A DNA stretch of 64,000 bases from assembly GCF_030077735.1 (NCBI RefSeq), contig NZ_JASJEU010000022.1, forward strand, positions 1-64,000. The letters are read 5' to 3'. This DNA is from Gordonibacter faecis (GTDB taxonomy: Bacteria > Actinomycetota > Coriobacteriia > Coriobacteriales > Eggerthellaceae). The notes below the pieces were generated by a model. That model did no database searches. It was given only the letters and a program-made list of their open reading frames with translations, and was not told where the DNA came from. How positions within the stretch are numbered: the stretch's first letter is position 1; every line of letters starts with the position of its first letter. The position numbers were made by a program, and so were the translations under genes. Shown here piece after piece: positions 7,040-14,884 of the stretch.

Positions 7040-8185
7040 CTAGTCGATAATAGCTTCACCAAGCACCGAGTCGAACCGCACCGACGTGCCATCGGCGTAG
7101 GCAACGTTCCACATGCGGTAATCCAGGGTTTCGGGAACCTCGCCGCCAACGAGCGCGCAACCCTCGCCCGACTGGTCGTCCTCAGGCTGCGGAGACGTTG
7201 CCGCAGTTGAGCGATCAGCGGGCTGCGTGGAAGTACTCACAGCTGAGGCTTCATCGTCGTTCGCCTCACGCTCGCCTCCGGCGCGGCGTACCGCCTCGGG
7301 GCTGCCAGGCGTCGCCACCGATGCCACCGGTGCTTCCGCCTCCGCACGCGCAGCGCGTTCCTCCGCATCGACATCGGCCGGGTCGGCTCCCCGACGCAGC
7401 GCAGCCTCCGCCTCCGCCAAGGCTTCGTCCAACTCCGCACGCGTCGGCCCATCGCCCTGCGAAGAGCTGCCAGCCCAGGCATTTTCCGCATCTGGATCGG
7501 CCGCCGCCCAGCCGCCGGACGCTTCCTCATCAATGCCCGCAGCCTCAGTCACCGCCGCCACCACGTCAGAGGCCGAAGACGAAGAACGCTCCGCACGCCC
7601 CACCGCTCGCACTTCTTCCAGCGTCTGCGCGGACGGCGCATCGGCACCACCCTCGCCTGCGCCGCCGCCTGCTCCCTCGCGCTGCGCCTCAATGCTCACG
7701 CAGGCCGGGATGCGAATAACCTCAATGGGGTCGGCCCCCAGGGCACCCGCCGCCAACAGCGCGCGGGCGCGCCCCACAAAGCCAGCGGCCGCCGCAGGAA
7801 TGGCCGAGTCCACCATGCGCACAGCAATTACAGGGCCAGAACCGAAGCGCACCTCTGCCCACGCGAAGGGAATCGGGCGTTCACCATTGGTGCGCCGCGC
7901 GTCATTCTCGCGTGCCACCAGGGCCGATGTCTCGGCAAATTCCTCATCTAACCACGTGATAAGCGCGCCTTCCCACAGAGGATCGCGCACATCCTCGTCA
8001 ACCGCAGACGTTCCCACGTCGAATCGCAGCACGTTTGCGCGCTGCGAGCCCTTCGGTGCACGCACCACCTCGGTGGGCGCCACCGCCGTAAAGCGACGCT
8101 CCATCTCGGCGCCGGCGTCATTTTCGTAGCTGCGCTCGTCCAACACGATATTCAGCTTCATTGCGGGATGAATGGTCGCGGGCAT
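7040..8185 (-). CDS. Hypothetical acidic, low-complexity protein
   Basis: Not recognised. The 381-residue protein has a structured-looking N-terminal part (about residues 1-165, containing AWAEVRFGSGPVIAVRMVDSA and an alanine-rich helix). A long Ala/Glu/Asp/Ser-rich central region follows (about 170-330). The protein closes with an ordered segment, ETLDYRMWNVAYADGTSVRF. There is no signal peptide and no membrane helix. The ATG at 8185 follows GAAAGGA. It is divergent from the PF06541 protein. The disordered centre suggests a scaffold or regulator, but that is speculation. Codon usage matches the GC-rich neighbours. Confidence 0.75.
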   Translation of the reverse strand: MPATIHPAMKLNIVLDERSYENDAGAEMERRFTAVAPTEVVRAPKGSQRANVLRFDVGTSAVDEDVRDPLWEGALITWLDEEFAETSALVARENDARRTNGERPIPFAWAEVRFGSGPVIAVRMVDSAIPAAAAGFVGRARALLAAGALGADPIEVIRIPACVSIEAQREGAGGGAGEGGADAPSAQTLEEVRAVGRAERSSSSASDVVAAVTEAAGIDEEASGGWAAADPDAENAWAGSSSQGDGPTRAELDEALAEAEAALRRGADPADVDAEERAARAEAEAPVASVATPGSPEAVRRAGGEREANDDEASAVSTSTQPADRSTAATSPQPEDDQSGEGCALVGGEVPETLDYRMWNVAYADGTSVRFDSVLGEAIID

Positions 8186-8487
8186 AACACGTTCCTTTCA
8201 ACGAGAGCGGGCACGCTCGACACACCGGAGCCGCCCAACAGACGGCCTGACGGAGGTGCGCGCCCGCATCAGTGTTCGCTATCCCCGGCATTGTCGCGCA
8301 GCCGCACACGCGCGCCGGTGCCCTGCGGCGCGCGTTGGCGAACCGTTGCACTCCCATCAACCGGCAGCGAGCCCACCGCCGCCTGCCCCCGTTCCTAAGG
8401 CGTCGCGTGTGACGCGTTGTAGTATCATGAATGGCTACAGCAACACAGGTGCCTCGCGGCACCGGCTATGACAGGGAGGGTTCGAGG
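8186..8487. other. 302-bp divergent intergenic region
   Basis: Lies between two divergent genes and presumably holds both promoters. TAGTAT (8420-8425) is a possible plus-strand -10. I see no RNA gene and no further open frame with a binding site. Confidence 0.4.
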
Positions 8488-9741
8488 ATGCGGAAGCACC
8501 GCGACGTTCAGCGCGACGCCGACGCCGATGCCAAACTTGAAGCGGAGATCGAAGCGCTTGAGAAAAAAGAGGCGGAAGCAGAAAAGACGCTGAAAAAGAA
8601 GATCCCCCTGGCGCTGAAAGTGTTCGCCATCCTGTGTATTGTGGCTGGCGTGGCCACTCTTCCCATGATTGCCTTCGTCATTGTGATCTCGGTCATCGCG
8701 TTTCGCGAAGGCGGGTTTGCGGGCGATTCGGCGGCATCAATGGTGCTGTCTGGTGCGTTGGTGGGCATCCTGGCCGTGTTGGCAGTGGCCCTCATCATAT
8801 TTGGCATTCGACTGCTGCGCGACAAACGACGCCATGCGGCGGAAGCGGCTGAAGTGCTTACCGCCCTCATCGTAGCCGCCATCCTGTGCAACATCATGCT
8901 GTTTGGCCTGGATGGCAACCTGATATTCTACGCAGCTTTCCTCGTGTTCCTCATTGTGCTTACCAGCTACCTGGATCCCTCGCTGGCCGAAGAGCGCGAG
9001 TTACAACGCAAACTGCGCGACATGGAAACGCGCGAGGACGCCGAGGATGGCACGCTCGGGCGCGACAAAACGGGCAAGGGCTACATCACGCTGAACTTCT
9101 TCAACCTGTTCTGGATTTTTGTGGTGTGCTGCATATTCGGCCTCATCTTGGAGAGTATTTACCACGTGCTGGTGGTTGACCCTGGGCACTACGAAGATCG
9201 CGCTGGCATGCTGTACGGGCCGTTCTCGCCCATCTACGGGTTCGGTGCGGTGCTGCTCACCATGGCGCTCAACCGCTTTCACGACAAGAACGTCATCCTC
9301 ATCTTCTTTGTGAGCGCAGTGATTGGCGGCGGGTTCGAATACCTGGTCAGCTGGTTTATGCAGTACGCGTTCGGTATTGTGGCCTGGGATTACACGGGCA
9401 CGTTTTTGTCCATCGACGGACGCACGAATGGCATGTTCATGGCCATGTGGGGCGTGCTGGGCGTGGTGTGGATCAAGCTTCTTCTACCCTGGATGCTGAA
9501 ACTGGTGAACCTCATCCCGTGGAACTGGCGCTACACCGTAACCACCGTGTGTGCTGTGCTCATGATAGCCGACGGCGCGCTTACGCTTGTGGCACTCGAC
9601 TGCTGGTACCAGCGCCACGCCGGCAAACAACCGGAAAGCGCCATCGAAATGTTCTGCTCCGAACACTACGACGACCAATTCATGCAAGAACGCTTCCAAA
9701 GCATGAGCATAGACCCCAACCGAGCCACCCGCGCCCACTGA
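8488..9741 (+). CDS. PF06541-type putative ABC-transporter membrane protein
   Basis: A 417-residue membrane protein. It opens with a charged coiled stretch (residues about 8-45, rich in Glu/Lys/Ala), then four hydrophobic segments, a charged linker, and a C-terminal block of about five helices. That block contains GMLYGPFSPIYGFGAVLL, GGGFEYLVSWFM and TNGMFMAMWGVLGVVWIKL, the signature of the PF06541 (formerly DUF1113) family. Despite the family name no ATPase gene is adjacent, so transport is unproven. The ATG at 8488 has GGGAGGG seven bases upstream; an in-frame start at 8431 lacks one. A 15-bp terminator stem follows. Confidence 0.8.
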   Translation: MRKHRDVQRDADADAKLEAEIEALEKKEAEAEKTLKKKIPLALKVFAILCIVAGVATLPMIAFVIVISVIAFREGGFAGDSAASMVLSGALVGILAVLAVALIIFGIRLLRDKRRHAAEAAEVLTALIVAAILCNIMLFGLDGNLIFYAAFLVFLIVLTSYLDPSLAEERELQRKLRDMETREDAEDGTLGRDKTGKGYITLNFFNLFWIFVVCCIFGLILESIYHVLVVDPGHYEDRAGMLYGPFSPIYGFGAVLLTMALNRFHDKNVILIFFVSAVIGGGFEYLVSWFMQYAFGIVAWDYTGTFLSIDGRTNGMFMAMWGVLGVVWIKLLLPWMLKLVNLIPWNWRYTVTTVCAVLMIADGALTLVALDCWYQRHAGKQPESAIEMFCSEHYDDQFMQERFQSMSIDPNRATRAH

Positions 9742-9792
9742 GGCGGCGACGTCCGCACTATTTCCGCAACAGAATAAAACTGATGAAGACGA

Positions 9793-9840
9793 GGAAGCGA
9801 TTCTTTCTGCAGCGTAGAAAGAATCGCTTCCGTATTGAAG
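9793..9840 (+). terminator. Long perfect-stem terminator
   Basis: GGAAGCGATTCTTTC (9793-9807) pairs exactly with GAAAGAATCGCTTCC (9817-9831) across a 9-nt loop. The AT-rich stretch TATTTATT follows a few bases later. It marks the boundary to an AT-rich segment. Confidence 0.75.
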
Positions 9841-9891
9841 TATTTATTCATGTGCCTTTTCTTAGGCACGCGCAATTCTAATCTTCTATAC

Positions 9892-9926
9892 TATAATATA
9901 AATTGAAATTTATTCTTCCTTATAAT
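9892..9926 (+). promoter_or_regulatory. AT-rich promoter region of the AAA ATPase gene
   Basis: Two TATAAT hexamers (9892-9897 and 9921-9926) lie 17-51 bases before the start codon. Neither has a good -35 at 17 bp, so which one is used is uncertain. Confidence 0.45.
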
Positions 9927-9942
9927 ATGTTAGAAAGAGCAC

Positions 9943-11118
9943 ATGGCTAATCCATTCAAACCAGGCGCAGGGAGAAAGCCACCCTACCTTGCAGGTCGTG
10001 ATGACATCATTCGTTCAATTAAAAATGACATGAAGCAAGTGTATGAAGATGCTGAAGGAATGAGGCCAATCGTCATCTCAGGATTGCGAGGAATGGGCAA
10101 AACGGTCCTTTTGCGCGAGTTGGCAGAGACCGCCCACCATCAAGACTGGATCGCCATTGAAGTAGAAGCATCGAAGCACGACTCGCTAGCCAAGAAGCTT
10201 GCTCAGGCAACCTATGTTGAGTTAAGAAGAATTCGCAATTCTTCTCGCCCTCTTAGCTCGGCGTTCGAACATGCACTTGCCGTATTACGCTCGTTTCAGT
10301 TGAAAATTGACCCCACTGGCTCATACTCCATAGGTATAGATATCAATCCCGCAAAAGGGTTCGCAGACTCCGGAGATCTTTCGCTTGATCTGGTAGATCT
10401 ATTGAAAGCAGTCGGAGAAGCAGCTCGAGAATCAGGGACCGCCGTCTTCATAAGCGTTGACGAATTTCAAGAAGCGCCGCAGGAAGATCTTGCCGCCCTT
10501 AATATAGCACTGCACACCCTTGGTCAAGGAAGCGCCCCCGTCCCGGTGTATTTTGTCGGAGCTGGTCTACCCACACTTCCTGCTGTTCTTGCTGATGCCA
10601 CCAGCTATGCCGAGCGAATGTTTCGGTTCTATTCTTTAAATCTACTTTCGGAAGAAGCGGTTCGAAAAGCGTATGTCGAGCCCACTGAAAAAAACATGAT
10701 CAAGTGGGAAAATGAATCTCTTGAAGCCGCCATACAAGCAGCGGGAGGATACCCCTACTTTATCCAGCAATGCGGATTTTGCATCTGCGAGCAAATTGAT
10801 TTTCCGGGCACCATTACCAAAAGCGAACTTCTTGCGGGAATCGCTTTGGCACAAGATGAAATAGATCGAGGATTATATCGTTCCAGATGGGATAGAGCGA
10901 CGCCAAAGGGTAAGGAAATGATGCGCGCAATGGCAGAAGACGAAGTTCCTTCAAAGTTGAGCGATGTCGCCGACCGCATGGGGAAAAAGCAGCCCAGCGA
11001 CCTTTCTGTGCTGAGAGACCGCCTTATCCACGATGGACTCATTTATTCACCTAAACGTGGCTATATAGCTTTTACCGTGCCTGGCATGAATGCATTTATC
11101 AAGCGCTGCTCAGACTAG
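9943..11118 (+). CDS. Stand-alone AAA ATPase with C-terminal winged helix
   Basis: A 391-residue STAND/ORC-like ATPase. Walker A is GLRGMGKT (residues 47-54), Walker B is VFISVDEFQ (about 165-173), and an arginine-rich sensor region follows at about 220. The C-terminal 100 residues look like a winged helix (SKLSDVADRMGKKQPSDLSV ... LIYSPKRGYIAFTVPG). Base composition is clearly more AT-rich than the flanking genes, a sign of transfer. The start follows AGAAAGAGC. No partner gene is next to it; such proteins occur alone in mobile or defence contexts and their targets are generally unknown. Confidence 0.8.
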   Translation: MANPFKPGAGRKPPYLAGRDDIIRSIKNDMKQVYEDAEGMRPIVISGLRGMGKTVLLRELAETAHHQDWIAIEVEASKHDSLAKKLAQATYVELRRIRNSSRPLSSAFEHALAVLRSFQLKIDPTGSYSIGIDINPAKGFADSGDLSLDLVDLLKAVGEAARESGTAVFISVDEFQEAPQEDLAALNIALHTLGQGSAPVPVYFVGAGLPTLPAVLADATSYAERMFRFYSLNLLSEEAVRKAYVEPTEKNMIKWENESLEAAIQAAGGYPYFIQQCGFCICEQIDFPGTITKSELLAGIALAQDEIDRGLYRSRWDRATPKGKEMMRAMAEDEVPSKLSDVADRMGKKQPSDLSVLRDRLIHDGLIYSPKRGYIAFTVPGMNAFIKRCSD

Positions 11119-11180
11119 CTGGCAGCAAAGCTTTCTGGAATAGCAGTGGCGCTCGTGGAGGGCACCCATACTATACTTAT

Positions 11181-11232
11181 ATCCCGTTTGGGATCATTTC
11201 GGCTGCAAGCAACACAATTTTCCCTTTTGGGA
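11181..11232. promoter_or_regulatory. Two palindromic repressor-like sites without an adjacent regulator
   Basis: ATCCC-GTTT-GGGAT (11181-11194) and TCCC-TTTT-GGGA (11221-11232) are similar dyads, centres about 40 bp apart, with TATACT just upstream at 11173-11178. They resemble XRE/HipB-type autoregulatory operators. Only a six-codon frame (ATG at 11267) follows, and both flanking genes converge here, so the controlled gene may have been lost. Confidence 0.5.
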
Positions 11233-11279
11233 TAATGTATTCCAAAAGCCGCATTGCGGAAGGCATGAGTGCCAGGGCG

Positions 11280-12581
11280 CTATGAACCCAGCATAATGCG
11301 GATTATTTCGTCGTTGGTGGCGCGCATGCCGTCGCGGCCGAGGCGGGCTATGCTGTCGATGGTGTTTTCGACGCCCTTCTTCACAATGCCGTCGCCGCCA
11401 TAGAACTGCTGGCCATCGCGGTACATCACGTAGCCCAGGATACCGGCGTTCACCGAGAAGGCAATCTTGCCAGCGCAGGAGGGTTTGGCGCCGTCGCACA
11501 CCATGCCGGCCACGATGGAAAGGGCGTTCACTACGGCGTGGCACGCGTCTTCGTAGCCGCCGCCGTCCAGATATGCAATGCCCGCACCCGCCGCCGCGCC
11601 GGCGCACACGGCGCCACAGAAGGCCGACAGACGGCCGATGCCTGTCTTTTGATGGATGGCCACGAGGTTAGACAACACGAGCGCACGCCGCAGTTGTTCG
11701 TCGGATGAACCCAGTTCACGCGCGTATACAATGAGCGGCACGGACACGGTGATGCCCTGGTTGCCGCTGCCGGAGTTAATGACCACGGGCAACTCGCAGC
11801 CACTCATGCGCGCGTCGGAGGCCGCGGCGGCGTACGCGCAGGCACGCACCTTCACGTCGCTGCCGTAGGAGCCCAGCATGACGCTGCCGATGTTGGCGCC
11901 CCAGTCACCGGCGAGGCCTTCCTCGGCCACGGCCGCGTTGCAGGCAATCTGGTGGTCGAGCAATTCGCGCACGTCATCGAGGTCCACTGTCTGCGCGAAA
12001 TCCCAGATGCCAGCCATGGACAGCACACTGCGATCCGTCAGGCCCTCGGCGGTTCCTGCGGCCGACGCCAGCGGTGCATCGCGCAGCACGTCCCCATCGC
12101 GTTCCTCGTGCACAATGTTGGTGTGGTAGTCGGCAATGCGCACCAGCGCCTCGCGCGCGGTCCCCGGCGCGGCCGCACCCGCGAACACGCGCACCACCAC
12201 GTCGAAGTCCGCCTCGTCGTCGGTCCGCTCCACCTCAATGGGCGTGCTCTCCGCATACGCCGCGATAGCTTCCACGTCCTTTGGCGACACGTTCGCAATC
12301 ACCTCGAGCGCCCGGTCGGCACGACCCGCCACAATGCCGGCCGCCGCCGCAGCCTCGATTCCCTTGAGGCCACCCGTATGGGGCACCACCACGCTTTTCG
12401 CGTTCTTGATGATACTTCCCGAAGCCGCCACCTCTACGCGCGCGGGCGTGGTGCCCAAAAGCTCGCGCGCCCGCGCCGCCGCCAGCGCGATGGCAATGGG
12501 CTCGGTGCACCCCATGGCTGCAATCAGTTCCTCGTTCAGTATGGCAATGTAGGCACCATAGCGCTCGTCGGTCCGCTCCAT
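11280..12581 (-). CDS. L-cysteine desulfidase / UPF0597 (serine dehydratase alpha-like) protein
   Basis: A 433-residue member of the UPF0597/CyuA family, expected to break L-cysteine to pyruvate, ammonia and sulfide using a 4Fe-4S cluster instead of PLP. Diagnostic segments: MGCTEPIAIALAAA with Cys25, IIKNAKSVVVPHTGG, INSGSGNQGI, AFCGAVCAGAAAGAG, and PSCAGKIAFSVNAG, which supply the conserved cysteines. Length is normal for the family. The ATG is preceded by GGAAGG. Similarity to L-serine dehydratase alpha means serine cannot be excluded as substrate. It stands alone on the minus strand. Confidence 0.85.
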   Translation of the reverse strand: MERTDERYGAYIAILNEELIAAMGCTEPIAIALAAARARELLGTTPARVEVAASGSIIKNAKSVVVPHTGGLKGIEAAAAAGIVAGRADRALEVIANVSPKDVEAIAAYAESTPIEVERTDDEADFDVVVRVFAGAAAPGTAREALVRIADYHTNIVHEERDGDVLRDAPLASAAGTAEGLTDRSVLSMAGIWDFAQTVDLDDVRELLDHQIACNAAVAEEGLAGDWGANIGSVMLGSYGSDVKVRACAYAAAASDARMSGCELPVVINSGSGNQGITVSVPLIVYARELGSSDEQLRRALVLSNLVAIHQKTGIGRLSAFCGAVCAGAAAGAGIAYLDGGGYEDACHAVVNALSIVAGMVCDGAKPSCAGKIAFSVNAGILGYVMYRDGQQFYGGDGIVKKGVENTIDSIARLGRDGMRATNDEIIRIMLGS

Positions 12582-12681
12582 GTCCTGCCTTCCTCGTTGT
12601 TCGCAAACCTCATAATAGCATGCAGGTCTTCAACTAAACCTCCCGACCTGACTTATTGCGACAGGTGGGACCCCCTGGCGT

Positions 12682-12687
12682 TATAAT
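12682..12687 (+). promoter_or_regulatory. -10 box of the first EAL gene
   Basis: Perfect TATAAT 37 bases before the chosen TTG start. No -35 at 17 bp is convincing. Confidence 0.45.
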
Positions 12688-12723
12688 GGAACGGTTTTGA
12701 AGCGCCGCAGCAAGGAGGACCGC

Positions 12724-14679
12724 TTGAGCAAGCGGATTAGGCTCAGCAAAGGGCTTATCGTTGTCGCCATTTGGGTGCTAGGCGCCGTTATCCTCACGTT
12801 CGCTCTCACGCAGATTCGTGATTACGCTGGCATCATCAACGACTCGGGTGTCGTACGCGGCGGCACGCAGCGCGTGGCGAAGATGGCGCTTGCGGGTGAA
12901 AGTGCCGACGAGACGGAACAGCGTGTGTCAAATCTGCTTGATAAACTGCAGAAACGCGAGAACGACCGCCTGTATCGCGGACCCGAAACCCTCCGCTTCA
13001 TGGAAGATTTAGCTGCCGTCGACAACCAGTGGCAACTCATCGAACGCGAAATCGAGCGTGTCAAACGCCACGAAACGTCAACCGACCGGCTGATGGAACT
13101 GAGCGAAGAGCATTTTCGCCTGGCCGACCAAATGGTACTCTCAGCCCAGCAGCGCGCCGAGCACGATTTCCTATGGACGGGCATTATGTGCACCGTCCTG
13201 TTCTTGTTAGCTTCCACCATCATGGTGTTCATGCGCAACGACCGTATTACCAAACTCAAAAAAGCTTACTTCACCGACACCCTCACAAAACGCCGCAACC
13301 TGTTTGCGTTCGAGGAGCAGGCGCAAGAACTGCTTTCTGGCGCACCCAACGGCGCGTATCTTGTTATGTACACCAATATCTCGAACTTCCGGCTTATCAA
13401 CGAGACATACGGCTATGAGGTAGGAAATCAACTTATTATCACCCTCGCACGCCTGCTTGACGGCGCGTGTCGGCGCGGCGAGATAGCCGCCCATGCAAAC
13501 GCCGACCATTTCGCGTTACTACTGCGCAATGAACCCGACCGGGCCGAAAAGCTGTGCAACCAGATAGAGAAAAAGCTGCGCAGCGAACCTGACCTACACT
13601 TTTCAACTGCGTTGGCCTTTGGCTGTGGCATTTGCGAAGCAGAAAACACTAACGACATCCCCCTGCTTCTGAGCAACGCTATTGCCGTACTAAAAAACGC
13701 ACCGAGCGGCGTGCGTGTTGCGCGCTACGACCAGGCGTTCAAAAGCGCATTGGAGCTGAGGAGTTGCATCGAGCAGCACGAAGATCAGGCGCTTGCGAAC
13801 CGTGAGTTTCAGCTGTACCTGCAACCGAAAAACAACCTAGACGACGGGACGCTGGTGGGAGCCGAGGCGCTCGTGCGCTGGGACTCGCCTGAACTGGGCT
13901 TTCTCACCCCCGATGCCTTCATTCCTGTATTTGAGAAAAACAGCTTCATCGTGCAGCTAGACTTCTACATGCTGCGGCGCGTGTGCCAAAGCTATCCGCT
14001 ACTTGGCCCCGATAGGCAACCGCTCGTAGTGTCGGTCAACATGTCACGCGTCACCATTTTACAGGAAGGCTTCGTTCAGCGCGTGCTGCGCATCGTTGAC
14101 AGCGCCCGCATTCCCCACGAAGTCGTCGAGTTGGAAGTGACCGAAAGCGCGCTCGTTGCGGAAGAGAGCGCGGTCATTGACACACTGAGCGAACTGAAGG
14201 CACTCGGGTTCCGCCTGTCTATGGACGATTTTGGGTCGGGGTACTCGTCGCTCAATTTGCTGCGGAAACTTTCCATCGACGTGTTAAAGCTTGACCGGGG
14301 CTTTCTATCGGAGAGCGCAGATTCCGCGCGGACGCGCTCCGTGATAAAGAGCGTGGTGGAAATGGCCGACAACCTAAACTTGTCCATCGTGTGCGAAGGC
14401 GTGGAAACCGCCGAGCAGGCCGCCATGCTGCACGGGCTGGGCTGCCGCACGGGACAGGGCTACGTGTTCTCGAAGCCCCTGCCAGAAGCCGAATTTCGCG
14501 CGCGCTTCCACATGCCCGCCGTGAACGCAAACGCCGCCACTGGCACCGGTGAGGCCACAGCAACCCCCACTCTTTCCGCCACCCCTCGCCCCGCTTCTGC
14601 TCCTGCCCCGGAGAAATCTCGCGCAGACCTTTTTCCTGACGACGCAAGCGACGCTCCTTTCGCTGCAAGCGCACACTAA
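12724..14679 (+). CDS. Membrane EAL-domain c-di-GMP phosphodiesterase with degenerate GGDEF
   Basis: A 651-residue signalling protein. Two membrane helices (about residues 8-27 and 150-170) bracket an extracytoplasmic sensor with a VRGGTQRVAKMAL segment like type IV pilus/chemoreceptor N-domains. The GGDEF domain is degenerate: ANADHF replaces GGDEF. The EAL domain keeps all expected catalytic residues: EALVRW, VNMSR, EVTES, DDFGSGYSSL, KLDRGF and EGVET. An Ala/Pro/Thr-rich tail of about 60 residues ends the protein. It should therefore hydrolyse, not make, c-di-GMP. TTG at 12724 is chosen because AAGGAGG stands five bases before it; the frame also opens at TTG 12697. The next gene is a second EAL protein. 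Confidence 0.85.
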   Translation: MSKRIRLSKGLIVVAIWVLGAVILTFALTQIRDYAGIINDSGVVRGGTQRVAKMALAGESADETEQRVSNLLDKLQKRENDRLYRGPETLRFMEDLAAVDNQWQLIEREIERVKRHETSTDRLMELSEEHFRLADQMVLSAQQRAEHDFLWTGIMCTVLFLLASTIMVFMRNDRITKLKKAYFTDTLTKRRNLFAFEEQAQELLSGAPNGAYLVMYTNISNFRLINETYGYEVGNQLIITLARLLDGACRRGEIAAHANADHFALLLRNEPDRAEKLCNQIEKKLRSEPDLHFSTALAFGCGICEAENTNDIPLLLSNAIAVLKNAPSGVRVARYDQAFKSALELRSCIEQHEDQALANREFQLYLQPKNNLDDGTLVGAEALVRWDSPELGFLTPDAFIPVFEKNSFIVQLDFYMLRRVCQSYPLLGPDRQPLVVSVNMSRVTILQEGFVQRVLRIVDSARIPHEVVELEVTESALVAEESAVIDTLSELKALGFRLSMDDFGSGYSSLNLLRKLSIDVLKLDRGFLSESADSARTRSVIKSVVEMADNLNLSIVCEGVETAEQAAMLHGLGCRTGQGYVFSKPLPEAEFRARFHMPAVNANAATGTGEATATPTLSATPRPASAPAPEKSRADLFPDDASDAPFAASAH

Positions 14680-14884
14680 TCTGCGGCCTTCCTCTTCTCT
14701 GCCGCATCCTCCCTGCCACAAGGTCCTCGCTCATCTGACCGGGTGCTAAGCGTTTTTGACATGCCCCTGCTATTTTTCTGCCCTGTCGCCTTCTTTCACA
14801 CCCGAGGTATTACAATGGAGGTACCTTGACAGGGTGTGCTACTGGCTCCCCCTGAGCCAACCACTACAACAAGGAGCAGATGAA

